This document shows, piece by piece, positions 53,048-64,000 of a DNA stretch of 64,000 nucleotides (the first letter of the stretch is position 1; every line of letters starts with the position of its first letter). A program made the position numbers and the translations under genes. Below the pieces are notes generated by a model that made no database searches, was not told where the DNA came from, and saw only the letters and a list, made by a program, of their open reading frames with translations. Source of the stretch: Auanema rhodensis (taxonomy: Eukaryota; Nematoda; Chromadorea; Rhabditida; Rhabditidae); NCBI GenBank assembly GCA_964057225.1, contig OZ059895.1, positions 18,939,688 through 19,003,687 of the forward strand. The letters run 5' to 3'.

Positions 53048-54151
53048 TTACAATTCCGTTTTAGACATTATATTGGTCATTTGGTCAGAGCCCTCAGGTA
53101 CTATAAGAGTTGCATACACAGCATATGTATGACAACTTGCACCTAAGATATTTTTAAGATATATTTTTTTGTAAATTTTAGAAAAACATACCTGCTAAAA
53201 CAAATACATGCCATATGGCATGGGCAAAAGGTATGATCCCATCCATTTTAAAAAATATAACACCAGCTAGATATATTATGCCACCATAAAGCATGAGATC
53301 TAGTCCAGCTTGATCTTTCTAAATAAGTATAAATTTAAGGAATTACAAAACATTAACAACCATATTTAGCACGGCAACTGATGGACCAGCAGCAATCGCT
53401 ATGTAAATTAAAATCTCTAGAGTTTTATATCTAAACACAACACGTTGAGCTGATAATAATTCAAAAATTCACAGTACTTTTCATGAAAATTATACTGATA
53501 CAAAATTCCTAGAAAAGCAAACACCCATACAAGAATTCTCATATTCAATCCATAAAAATCATATTCTCTAAAAGAGTGTATGTCAATAATTCAGAAGAGC
53601 ATTATTAATAACCTTAAGAATAACCAAGGGGTATAAGAGGCAGCTATGAATAAATATATGGCAGCTCTATCACATATATGTAAATAATAACGAAGCTTAG
53701 GTTGTCTATAACGAAAAATAAACAGAACAAACTCAAAATTTAATGAAAAAAAAACATAATGAATCAAAAAAAACGTACTTCTTATCTTTTCGGTAGCAAA
53801 ATTCACAGTAGTGATAACAGGTAGATGAAGTAAAAAGTAATGTAGTAAAAATTCCATATACAAGCATTAGATAGAATTGGAGATCATATTGTGTAGCTTT
53901 TGTCATGAAGTAAAACACAATTATAGATGGCAAGATTCCAATCTAAAATTTCTTGTATGCTACTTTGCTGAAAGTTAGTATTACCGCATGAGATACAGTA
54001 TTAGCATAATGTTCATGGTGAGTTGGTTCATAAGCCTCTCCTTTAGCTGCCCGCTTATTCTTGTAAGTATAAGGGCTAAATATGAAGGGAAGAAGCTATT
54101 TGTGAGGGAAATATACCAAACTCACTTCACGATTCCGCAACTGCCACTCAT
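53048..54151 (-). CDS. MMD: PAQR/hemolysin III superfamily protein, MMD (PAQR10/11) type
   Basis: Seven-helix PAQR proteins act as receptors or as metal-dependent lipid hydrolases; MMD-type members sit in Golgi or lysosomal membranes. Eight exons (54126-54151, 53985-54075, 53779-53942, 53613-53705, 53478-53567, 53361-53430, 53192-53318, 53048-53142) give 251 residues. Family residues are visible in order: [16 protein letters not shown] (compare the YKPT..EH.AN...HA start of vertebrate MMD), SSTCYH after helix 2, [40 protein letters not shown] with the conserved HxxxH. The Ser/His/Asp/HxxxH set of the zinc site therefore looks intact. The start is a short exon (MSGSCGIVK) and the tail is short and polar. 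The best match by eye is MMD/MMD2 rather than adiponectin receptors, because of the YxPT...EH start and the [12 protein letters not shown] block. Confidence 0.9.
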
Positions 54152-54887
54152 TTGAAATGAATTTTGGATCCGCGAACCCTTACACTTTAGGGTAAATGCC
54201 TAATAATCAGATTATTGAATGAACAGAACCTTGACATTTCATGAAAAAATAAGAAAACGAGAAAGAACCCGTTTGAAGACCGAAGTACAAAGGATACATA
54301 TATATATATGTGTGTATAAAAATGAAATAATAATTATTATTTTAAAATGAAACAAGACATAAAAAGATACCGGTTAAAGAATACATGAACACTAATAAAA
54401 TCCTATCAAATCGTTATACCTCACAAATATAGAACATGAATATAACCTGATAATTTTATATTAAGTATTCCCAATGTTAGAATATCAAACTAGGATCTAG
54501 AGATCATATTAAACTTATATTAGTAAACTTAATAACTTAGTAGGTTAAGTAAATAAACAAATAAAGTTGGTTAATCCGTGACTTTTCGTGAATTTTACTT
54601 CATAAACAGAACAATTGAGTTCACGTATCAAAGAATACCTCTGAACAAACTCAAGAAGTTCAGGAACTATATCACTTCTCACAAGAGAAAGATTGCAAAT
54701 ATGGAAATCTATTGCATTTTATGCCTTTTTTTCAGCTGTATCTCTGTGAAATACTTGAATAAGTCAATAAAAAAATCACAAAGTGGCTCTGTTTATGAAT
54801 TGAATTTGGGAACAGAATCCATTTGTGTTGTTGAATTCAGGAACTTCGTGATTTGTTCAGTTCATTAACTTTTTATTCAACAATAAA

Positions 54888-54931
<44 letters not shown>

Positions 54932-55130
54932 TTTAGAGTTGAGAAAAAGAATTATCGAACCATATATAGTAGATGGGAGAGACAATGTGATTAATTGAAA
55001 TGGATTGATTAGTTGGTTGACAGTTATACAATGATAAAAATGTCATTACGTATTAAACATCAAAAAAAACAATACATAATATGCATTTAGCGTGAAATAA
55101 AAATAGGAATTTCTATTTTTTCTTACAATT
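54152..55130. other. Intergenic stretch with an AT microsatellite
   Basis: A 1-kb gap between two minus-strand genes, so it holds the MMD-type promoter and the 3' end region of the gene upstream. (AT)n lies at 54894-54925. The 96-codon frame at 54578-54868 has no splice partners or recognisable motif, and I do not call it. Confidence 0.6.
54894..54925. repeat. (AT)n microsatellite
   Basis: Pure TA array, about 16 units. Confidence 0.9.
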
Positions 55131-56588
55131 CTAAAGTTTATTATTTTCATTAAGTGATCGGGCGCTCACGACTTCTGAAAAATAAACGCATGTTTTTAAA
55201 AATAAAAATTCTTATATATAAAATCGTAGAATACTAACCAACAGGTTCAGAATTGTAACTGCTGGAAATGTCCACATAAGTGACTTTCGGGTTTGGTCGC
55301 ATCCAACCTAATTCCAATGCTATAGGTTTCCCAGACACCGATAAAATCTCTTCAGAGTCACTTGATAATCTGTGTGATGAATCTAAAAAGACTGATAAAA
55401 GATTCCAAATAAAAGAATTTGGGCTCACATTGCATTTCATTAACTAATTCTTCATTATCCACAACACGTGGTGTTTTAAGTTCATCAATAAGGCCGTCAG
55501 GAAGCACAGTGATAATCTTATGAAATCTTAACTCGAAATTTTTTAAGCGGTTGAAACAGAACTGACTTTGTCGGTTTGCATTCTCCAATACTTTGGTTGG
55601 AATTATTTGAAGATACTGCAGAATAAAACGACACCGTATCGGTAGAATTTTTTTCTGAACCAATTTCGTTGCTGCTTTTTGTTTTGGAGCTCATTGCTGA
55701 TTCCTTCAAAAATGATCTTAATAAATGGAAAAGCCAAACGTTTTCACATACGACTTCAATACCAGCGATAGATTCGTTTGTTTTTTTGCTTTCAATAACT
55801 GGAGATGAAGAGTTAGTAATAGATTTATATTTTGATTGTCTGCTTAATATGGTCTCAACAATCTAAACAATACAAACCCATCCTAAAACAGACATGAAGA
55901 ATCATACCTTGTTTACTAAGGCTGAATTGTCTACAGAACTATCCGAAACTTCCACAAAGTCAGGAGATTCTACTACTTTAAATTCATTTATTTCTTCTGA
56001 TCGTGATGACTTAGATTCATTATTTTTTCTGTACATTAACCATAAAAGCGCCGTTCCAACTATTAATTAGTATTACCTTGAGCTGTTTTCCGGACTATCG
56101 CGGATATTAGTGAGATCAAGAATAGGTACATTCATGAGTGATTTTACTGTAAGCAAAAACATAAAAAAACATGAAGAAAGAAATTTAAATGAACCTGGTT
56201 TTTCTTCATATTCAGCTAATATTTCATGTATAGATGATTCATTTAGTAAATTTAAACATCCATTTATCTCTTTGTTTTCAAGAAAAGCTTTCACGTTTGA
56301 CTATTTAATGTTTATAACTCATAAATCAATAGGTTTGATAAAAATACCTTTATTTCTTCCCGAACGTTATAAATTTCTTCCACAAACATTGGCATTGCTT
56401 TATCTGTACTGTAATTCATTCATAAGAAAATGAGGTTACTAACATTATAATGACCTGCTTTCTAGTTGTTTCAACTTTACTTCCATCGGTATATCAATGT
56501 TATCTAACAAGAATGTTGATCCAGAGCTAACAATTCGCTTTGCAATTAGCTTGCTCAGCTTACAGATATATTGTCTATCGATGTCCAT
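55131..56588 (-). CDS. Unrecognised acidic, Ser/Asn-rich protein with a helical N-terminus
   Basis: Nine exons (56455-56588, 56348-56408, 56195-56300, 56077-56146, 55908-56028, 55563-55862, 55429-55516, 55239-55382, 55131-55174) join in phase through 46-56 nt introns and give 355 residues. The longest exon-exon join (GTTCTG donor at 55562, ATAAG acceptor) is the least certain. Residues 1-95 are predicted helical (KLSKLIAKRIVSSGSTFLL, FVEEIYNVREEIK, NGCLNLLNESSIHEILAEY). The middle is rich in Ser, Asn, Lys and Glu with many potential CK2-type sites. The C-terminal third returns to a more ordered look (IITVLPDGLIDELKTP, GWMRPNPKVTYVDISSSY). No signal peptide or membrane segment. I do not recognise the family. 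The open frame continues upstream of the chosen ATG to 56639 without a Met, so a trans-spliced or alternative start is possible. It is head-to-head with topoisomerase I, 884 nt apart. Confidence 0.65.
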
Positions 56589-57472
56589 AAGTAGTTGTTT
56601 GTTGTCGTAGTAGTGTTGCCAGAGTTCGCTTGCGACCAATCAATGTGACAAACAACAAAATCTATATGCAAGAACAACATCATTTTCTTATTCTTACTTT
56701 TTATGTCTTTAAACTATTCATTTAAATAGGATTATTTGCTTAATAAGATAAATAATCAAAGCATATTATCCACATCCCATTATTACATTAAAATTTTGTT
56801 AAAGTTTGTTAAGTTTGTCAAGTTCCCACAAGCTATCGAAAAGTGTAAAAGAAATGAATGTTGATGTTATTTTTGAAAATTTACAACATTAAGGTAATTA
56901 ATATTTCGCAATAAATAGTTTAAAGATATATAAAGATATATATTCAAAAAAATAATGTTGTTTTTGAATATAGATGTTATTGTTTGTAAAAAAAAATTTA
57001 ACCAGACAGAACACAAACAGCGTCCTACTTGAAGTCTGACTTTACTACCAAAGTATTTGTCTTATTTCATGGACGTCGGCTAACCTAATTACCGTATGCT
57101 TCTTTGCGACGCGTGTTTGGCATACGCGCGACGCGAGCGTTCTGCCTGGCCAGCGTTTTTCCAAGTCCAGCCGTTCCCCCGGACTTAGCCGCATTTGCAC
57201 GCCAGTTTTCTCTATCTGTAGAATTTTCGTCTGTTGTCGATTTTTTTTCGTTTTTTCTCGAACTTCGGATTTTTATGTGATTTTATATATTTTTTATATT
57301 ATATTTTTTAATTTAAATTCTATCAATTTATATTTTGAGCTGGTTTTAGTTATGTTTTTAACATTTTTTTTATTGAACACCATAAATATACCTAGTGTAT
57401 GCAGGTGGCTTGAATCTTGAAAGTTTATAAAAATTATGTTTTAGACTTTGTGTTATTGATTCAGTCAAATAG
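56589..57472. promoter_or_regulatory. Bidirectional promoter region between the orphan gene and topoisomerase I
   Basis: The two start codons face away from each other across 884 nt. Positions about 57070-57190 form a GC-rich island inside AT-rich DNA. It contains GACGTC (57072-57077), an ACGCGT (57109-57114), the octamer GCGACGCG twice (57106-57113 and 57128-57135), and an inverted repeat AAGTCC/GGACTT (57163-57168 with 57181-57186). The pattern fits a CpG-rich housekeeping promoter that may serve both genes. Which factors bind is not shown by the sequence. Confidence 0.5.
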
Positions 57473-60400
57473 ATGGCTGAGGTCTCTTCTCCTTATTTGT
57501 CAGAAAACCATAAGACTGAATATTCCACCTGCGATAGGTACGTCAGGATTGTCTGAACTTTATTGATGTCAATAACTTTAGTGATTATGGAAGTCAAGAT
57601 AATGGCATGGGAATTGATGAAATAATAAAAACAGAGGTTGGTAAAACTTTGATTTTTCGAGTTTTTAAATGATATTGTTTAGCCAACATCTGCTTACTGC
57701 ACTCCAAACAAACCCAAAGCTCCTTCTAAGGACGTACGACGAGAATAGTGCCTTTTAAACTGATAAACATTTTTTTAAGATTAAGCCTGAGGATTATTCT
57801 GACGAAGATGATGTGCCTCTGAATGAACGTTATCGTAATAATCATTCTGAGAAAAGAAAAAGGAAAGATGACAGTGAAGATGAGTATAAACCTGAGGTAT
57901 GATCTCTAGAATATAACGCTGAATTTTTTAACAATTAAAGAAGAAACCTTCTAAGAAGTCCAAGACACCGAAGATTGAGGCTGAAAGTGATGATGACATC
58001 CCTCTTTCTGAGAGACTTAATAAAAGCAAAGACAAGAAGAAAGATCGCAAGCGCAAGTTAAGTGAGAGCGATGAAGATGAGAAGCCTAAAGTATGTTATG
58101 AAATTTGTTTACGATTATTTAATTCTGAATTCATAGAAGAAGAAGGATAAAAAAAAAGAAAAAGAAAGGTCTAAAGATAAGAAGGTAAAGGAAGAGGTTG
58201 CATCACCAACTAAGCGTAAGAAGAAAGAGGAGGAGCAAGAGGATATTTGGGAATGGTATCACTTTAAATTAAATATTTGAACGCTATTATTTTTTTCTTA
58301 TTATTCAGGTGGAAAGAAGAGAAAAAACCCGACGGTGTTAAGTGGAACACTCTTGTTCATCGCGGCCCTCTTTTTGCTCCAGATTATGAACCTCTGCCTG
58401 ATCATATTAAGTTCAAGTATGACGGCCAGGTTTACAAGCTTACGCCCGAAGCGGAAGAAGTAGCTACTTTCTATGCTAGAATGCTGGATCACGAATACAC
58501 TTCGAAAGAAGCTTTTAATAAGAACTTTTTCAAAGATTGGCGAAAGGTATATTTGAATTTATCTATTGAACACGGAATGTTTTTTTTTCAGCAAATGTCC
58601 TCAAAAGAACGTGAACACATTGCTGATCTCAAGAAATGCGATTTCCGTCAGATGGAAGCCTATTTCAAAGAACAAACCGAAATCAGAAAGGCAATGACAA
58701 AAGAAGAGAAGCTCAAAATAAAGGTTACTCGTAAATTGATGCACTCAATCTATATGTTGCTATTATAGGAAGAGAAAGAGACTGAATCCAAGTTCTATGG
58801 CTTTGCATGGATCGATGGACACAAACAAAAAGTAGCAAACTTTCGAATTGAACCTCCAGGTATATCGGTGTTTGGAATACCTACAGAATTCAAATATTTT
58901 TAGGTTTATTCCGTGGTAGAGGAGGACATCCTAAAATGGGTATGCTCAAAAGACGTGTAAGACCTGAGGATGTGATTATCAATTGTTCTAAGTAAGTATA
59001 ATAGTGAAATGCATTTGTCAATCTTTCACTGTAGGGGAGATGAAGTTCCTCAGCCACCTAAAGGTCATAAGTGGAAGGAGGTTCGTCATGATAATCAAGT
59101 CACATGGTTGTGTTCATGGACTGAAAATGTTTTGGGTCAGAATAAATATATTATGCTTAATCCCAGCAGTAAAATAAAGGTTTGACTAATTATTTTATAG
59201 ATAATATGTATTGAATTGTTATAGGGAGAGAAGGATTACGAGAAGTATGAGACTGCCCGTAGACTGAAAACGAGAATTAAGGATATTCGTGAGGTATTTA
59301 ATATGTTCAGCCATAGCCAAATATTAATAAACATAGAACTATATGGCTGACTGGAAGAGTAAAGAAATGCGCATCAGACAACGCTCCGTTGCATTGTATT
59401 TTATTGATAAGGTAAACCCTCATCACTCATTGTATTCCAATATTCTCTTTAAAGCTTGCACTTCGTGCTGGTAATGAAAAAGATGTGGATGAGGCTGCTG
59501 ATACTGTCGGTTGTTGTTCTTTACGTTGTGAACACATCAAGTTACATGAAAAACTTGATAAACAAGAGTATGTTGTTGTTCAGTTTTCATTTAGCTTCCT
59601 TTTTTAGTTATGTTGTTGAGTTCGACTTCCTCGGTAAAGATTCCATCAGATACTATAACAAAGTACCCGTCGAAAAGAAAGTTTTCAAGAATCTTCAACT
59701 TTTCATGGAGAACAAAGACCCTGCTGACGATCTCTTTGATCGTTTGGATGTATGTTTTTAAGTAATATTTTTATTTCATTCTGTAAAATTTAGACAAGTA
59801 CCCTCAACGAGCACCTTCGATCTCTAATGCCTGGTCTCACAGTAAAAGTTTTCCGTACCTATAACGCTTCTATTACTCTACAGGAACAATTGACCAAACT
59901 CACGAACAGTACGATTCTGTGATCTTAATGGTTTTTTAATAATGAAATCCGTTACAGAGGCAGATGGTGTTCCTCAAAAAATGCTATCATACAATAGAGC
60001 TAATCGTCAAGTCGCTATTTTATGTAATCACCAGCGTGCAGTGCCTAAAACTCATGAGAAGTCTATGGAAAACCTAGAGAATAAGGTTTTGTAATAAGAT
60101 CAGTACTCTCTTATCATCATATTATCTAGATCAAAGACAAAAAAAGTGAACTCAAGCAAGCCAAAAAGGAGCTTGCTGACGCCAGGGGAAAGGACGTCGA
60201 AAAATTAAAGAAGAGAGTGGAGCGTCTCAAGGAACAATTGAAAAAATTGAAAATCAGTAGAACTGATAAGGTTAGCTTCGAATATATTTTTCTTTTATCT
60301 TTCAATATTAGGATGAAAATAAACAAATTGCTCTCTCTACCTCCAAGCTGAACTATTTGGATCCCAGAATTTCTATAGCTTGGTGCAAAAAGCACGGCGT

Positions 60401-60541
60401 TCCAGTTGAGAAGGTAACAATTCTTGCAAACATGTTAATATTATCATTAATCCAATTTAGGTCTTCAATAAAACGCAACGAGAAAAATTCCGTTGGGCAA
60501 TAGACATGACCATGACTAGTGATGAAGAGTATATCTTCTAA
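57473..60541 (+). CDS. top-1: DNA topoisomerase I (type IB), complete
   Basis: Relaxes supercoils ahead of polymerases in the nucleus by transient cleavage of one strand through a 3'-phosphotyrosyl bond. Twenty exons join in phase, at 57473-57537, 57582-57636, 57683-57733, 57780-57896, 57941-58090, 58137-58255, 58309-58546, 58592-58723, 58769-58859, 58904-58991, 59035-59179, 59225-59293, 59337-59411, 59455-59567, 59608-59749, 59794-59908, 59958-60085, 60130-60270, 60312-60413 and 60461-60541. They give 738 residues (human 765). Residues 1-185 are the Lys/Glu/Asp/Ser-rich nuclear-localisation region. The core begins at [19 protein letters not shown]. Active-site elements seen: LALRAGNE (Arg488 equivalent), KDSIRYYNK (Lys532), [18 protein letters not shown] (Arg590/His632 region), a coiled linker and [10 protein letters not shown] with catalytic Tyr at residue 693. 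All five catalytic residues are present, so it should be active. Introns are 38-54 nt. Confidence 0.98.
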
Positions 60542-61705
60542 GGACTTTTCATTACAGGACTTGCCTGTGATTGTTAACTAGTATCTTTAACTTTTATATC
60601 GAAACATAGAAAATCAAGTTCAGCAATCTTTCATAGCCTACTACTTTGCTGGTCTTTATTTTGTCATATCCCAAAAAAAGTATAATTCATACATGCTTAT
60701 TACTTATTGTTTGCATACCTTTCTATGTCCTTAGTCTTGGGATAACAACTGGTTAGTAGAACGTGGTTCATATTATGTTGCTTTCATTTTTAGTTATCCT
60801 ATTGTTTAGTTTTTAATAATTCTGTCGGGGCATTCATTTTCCAGCTATGTGATTACATGTTTTAAGCTGTAAATGTAACGCATCTTCTAGGATGTTGTTT
60901 GGAAAATGTATTGTCTATTCCGACTTAAAGTTCTTTCTATGACTTATTGTAACTCGAATATCGTTTTCTATTTTGCACTAAATTCCCATTTAATAATAGA
61001 TATGTGCTTTTGTTCCAAGCATTCTTTCTTTTCTACAATTGTGATTTTTTAAAGATGTGAAACAAGATTAAATCTGTGTTGCAAACTTATTTTATACATC
61101 GTAAAAGGAGATGGTGTGCAGCCAACAACATGGCAGATAAGAGGCGAGCCCGGGAGCTAGAACATTTCACGTGACAGTTTGTTTTCTTGTTTCCCCTTTT
61201 GAAATTCTCATATTGATCTTTCCATTATTATTCATATAAATGATACATTTTTAAAATTGATAATTTAATATACATAAAATCGATAATTCATTATTATAAT
61301 CAATATCGATATGAAATAAATTTAAAAACAAAGTTTTAATCAGTTGATATGCGACGTATTATCGTTCAAATATTGTGAAACCACCCACATATATGCTTAC
61401 ATCAATGATTCAATTTCAGTTACGAGAAGTTTATTATTTATTCTAAGCGAAATAAAATTTCTATTTAAAAATCATAGTTCATTATTTCCTTTCTGTTTTT
61501 CTTTTTCTCTCTCTCTCTCATAGCATATGTATGTATAACAGGCTTTTCTATGACGGTTATTGTAGCCATGCAGTCCACAATCAATAGGATATTCGTTGTT
61601 TACTTACTTCGTTATTGGCTTTTCATACAGAAAATTTTCATATTCTCTATTTTTCTCTTAGTTATTTCAGGTTATATGTGATAACTTTGTTGTTTTTTTC
61701 CTGAG
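60542..61705. promoter_or_regulatory. Intergenic stretch: topoisomerase I 3' UTR and MROH1-type promoter
   Basis: The left part should be the topoisomerase I 3' UTR. A GC-richer patch at 61105-61175 includes the palindromic E-box TCACGTGA at 61167-61174, about 530 nt upstream of the MROH1-type start codon. The rest is AT-rich with no gene. Confidence 0.5.
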
Positions 61706-64000
61706 ATGGTGGCACAAGTTCAGAGTATAGAGGGTATATTCAACTTAATTTTCAACTTTAAAGCTTTTGTCTTATTATTTAGATTTAATAACTTCTTTGT
61801 TAGAATGTTCATCATCCTATCAAACTTCTGATGTTATCCTGAATGAGGTTATCATTTTTTCATAATTATTTAACTTTCTTGTATGTGTTTTTAAGATTGC
61901 TGACTCATTAAAAGTTATTGGTCAACATCAGCCAACAGCTATTTTAACAGCATGTTATCAATATCTTTTACAAAATCCAAGGGTACAATTAATTCATTTC
62001 ATTGTATTATTTATAATTTTTTAAAATAAAATATTTAAGCTATCTCCGGGAAATAAATCCTATGTTTTGAAATCAATAAACACTGTTGTAAGTGACTCAG
62101 CGGTGCTCCAGAAGCTAGATGATCAACTTGTTCTACTTATTATTAACTTGGCAACCCAAGAGATGACTATGAGCAAGGTTTGTTTTTGCAAAATAATTCT
62201 TACGAGCATTATCTTGTTGAATAGGATGCTGAGACCGAGTGGGCAGATTCTGCACGTGAAGTTTTGGTAACATTTGGAAAAAGTGATCGATTTGTTTCTC
62301 ATGTACTTGATGCTATTTTACAAAAATTTCCACCTGGATTATCAAGTAGTCCTCATAGATATGTTGTACTCTCTTTAGCTACATTAGCTCAACATAATCG
62401 TAAGTTTAACTGTATACATTAGTTAATTTCTAAAGAAAGATTTGTTTATAGCTTTTGGTCTCATTCCTTTTTTAACTGATATTCTCTCTAGAACTGTGCC
62501 TTTACTACCTTATATACGCACTGATTCACTAAGGTTGTTATTCCAATTTCTTTACCGATTTCAATGTAAATGTATGTCTAGATGTGCATGGGCTCGAGCA
62601 ATTTGTTCTTTCTGTGAAGCTATTCGTGAATGTCAGACTGAACGTCCACTGGAAGCCATTGAGGATTTAGATGGTTGGAATGAATTTATATGAACAATAA
62701 TAATATTTTTTCAAATATTTTTAGTTGATGCTACCAAGCCTGATTCCACAATAATTCATGATGTTTCTAATAGGGCTATATACTCTGATCAATCAGAAGC
62801 TATTTATGATAATATTTTCCAATGGATGTATAGCAAAGATCCTCGCGTAAGTTGATTTTGTTTCTTTTGCATATAAATATTTGTAATTGACTTTTATAGA
62901 CCAGAGCTGAAGCAGCGGAATGTATAGGAGAGTTATGTTTGGTTGTTCCAAGCAAGAAAGTAGTTGAAGATATTAAGAAGCTTGTTCAAACTATTACGGG
63001 ACTATATAAAAAAGCATATTCTGAACAGCATATGATTACTATTGTAAGAATATTGTTTTAGTTGAATTTCTTATGATATCGTTTATATATTATAGGCATT
63101 ATGTAGATTATTAGAAGCAACATGTGAAGATGAAGCCATCCCATTAGAACATTATCTCGAAGATATTTTAAATGCTTTATTTCCAAATGCTTGCTTAGAC
63201 CCTGATGATGCTACTGTAAATTTGAATGCGCAGGCTATCAAGAATCACAGTGAAGCGTTTCGATGTTTCCATGTAGCTTGTAAGTTTTCCTTACTTTTTC
63301 TTTGTAAAATTAAACTTTTTTTCGTAATTCTAGCTAGAAGATTTGCTGATAAGATTGTTTATTATTTGTTGCACAAAATGCAGAATGTAGCTGATTTGCA
63401 AAAGCTGGGAGCCATAAATGTTCTAAGGCATCTGCTCAATTCTTCAGGTTTGGTCATTTCAAACTTAATTTTTGTTATTAAGATATTTAGGTCAATACAT
63501 GGAAGACAAACGAAGTCTTGTTATGATGGGCTTAAAGAAATTACTTGGAGCTGAATTACATGCATCCATCAAGGTTCTATTTGAGATGGAAGAGATGTTT
63601 CAATTTTTCAAATATTTTCAGGTGAAAAGAGCTGTGGTTCAACTCTGTGTTGCTTTAGCCGACCATGCTTATGTTGATGCTGAAGGAGGAGAGCATGTCA
63701 TTTCTTTTTTAGTTAGGAATTTAGTTCCTCCTTCCGAGCAAGAAGCTCAATTACGACGTATTGATATTGATGTAGCAGGGTCTAATCAGTTAAGAACTCA
63801 ATGCGCTCAAGCTTTACATACAATAGCTAGTACTTGTGTCTGTGCTCATAAGGTATTTTGACTATTTTTTTATTTTTGCGACTATACATAGCGTTTTAGC
63901 TTCTTTGGCCTTATTTATTGGAATTTGTGTGCCTTGATAGATACTCTCCTGTAATTGGAGATATTTTCAAATGCCTTCGAATTTTGGTTAGCAGGGAAAG
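61706..64000 (+). CDS. MROH1: Maestro HEAT-like repeat protein, MROH1 type (5' part, runs off the right edge)
   Basis: Large HEAT-repeat protein; the mammalian relative is linked to late endosomes and lysosomes. Thirteen exons join in phase: 61706-61733, 61783-61847, 61896-61982, 62040-62177, 62225-62399, 62452-62673, 62725-62846, 62900-63043, 63096-63279, 63334-63447, 63491-63573, 63622-63852 and 63900 to the window end, about 564 codons. Recognised blocks: DVILNEIADSLKVIGQHQPT and ACYQYLLQNPRLS (first HEAT pair), WADSAREVLVTFGKSDRFVS, PHRYVVLSLATLAQHN, FGLIPFLTDILSRTVPLLPY, DPRTRAEAAECIGELCLVVP, and LLWPYLLEFVCLDRYSPVIG. The last is the distinctive LLWP.LLE.V...R block of MROH1. Start ATG at 61706 opens MVAQVQSIEDLI. 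Full-length relatives exceed 1,500 residues, so most of the protein is outside the window. Introns are 41-57 nt. Confidence 0.9.

Noticed and set aside
54578-54868. 96-codon plus-strand frame
   Set aside because: AT-rich, no splice continuation and no motif. It lies in the promoter region of a confident minus-strand gene.
1-64000. CRISPR arrays, bacterial operons or phage genes
   Set aside because: The repeats are simple microsatellites without spacers, and all confident genes are intron-containing animal genes.

Overview
This is AT-rich animal nuclear DNA. It carries spliced genes with mostly very short introns (about 44-60 nt, GT...TTTAG/TTTCAG), very dense (GA)n/(CT)n and (AT)n microsatellites, and no bacterial-type operons. 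The gene content suggests a nematode: a long-isoform UNC-13 with an N-terminal C2A domain, a nematode-style F-box protein, and modal introns near 47 nt. That is an inference, and another small ecdysozoan or lophotrochozoan with short introns cannot be excluded. I rebuilt all genes by hand from splice sites and reading-frame continuity, so every exon edge carries an uncertainty of 1-2 nt. Conceptual lengths come from those models.

Layout. 1-7606: no exon I trust, probably unc-13 intron and internal promoter DNA. 7607-21018 (minus): the first 14 coding exons of unc-13 (744 codons: complete C2A domain, then a His/Asp/Gln-rich linker), running off the left side. 21019-35100: a 14 kb gene-poor, microsatellite-rich stretch with a G/C-rich strand-asymmetric island at 23.1-23.75 kb, upstream of unc-13. 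35101-36749 (plus): an unrecognised His/Ser/Thr-rich protein. 37824-38641 and 39038-40563 (minus): two tandem Ctr/SLC31 copper transporters. 42305-43949 (minus): an F-box protein. 43950-53047: a 9 kb gene-poor stretch. 53048-54151 (minus): a PAQR/HlyIII protein of the MMD type. 55131-56588 (minus): an unrecognised protein, head-to-head with 57473-60541 (plus): complete DNA topoisomerase I. 61706-64000 (plus): the first 564 codons of a MROH1-type HEAT-repeat protein, running off the right side.

The window divides into a gene-poor left part, dominated by one large neuronal gene with kilobase introns, and a compact right part of housekeeping genes with tiny introns. The genes do not form one pathway. 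The only functional pairing visible is the copper-transporter tandem. I found no clearly new multi-gene system. The best leads are the recurring TAACTATA/TATAGTTA octamer at branch-point-like positions, the diverged Ctr pair, a possible internal unc-13 first exon, the G-quadruplex-prone island, and two orphan proteins.
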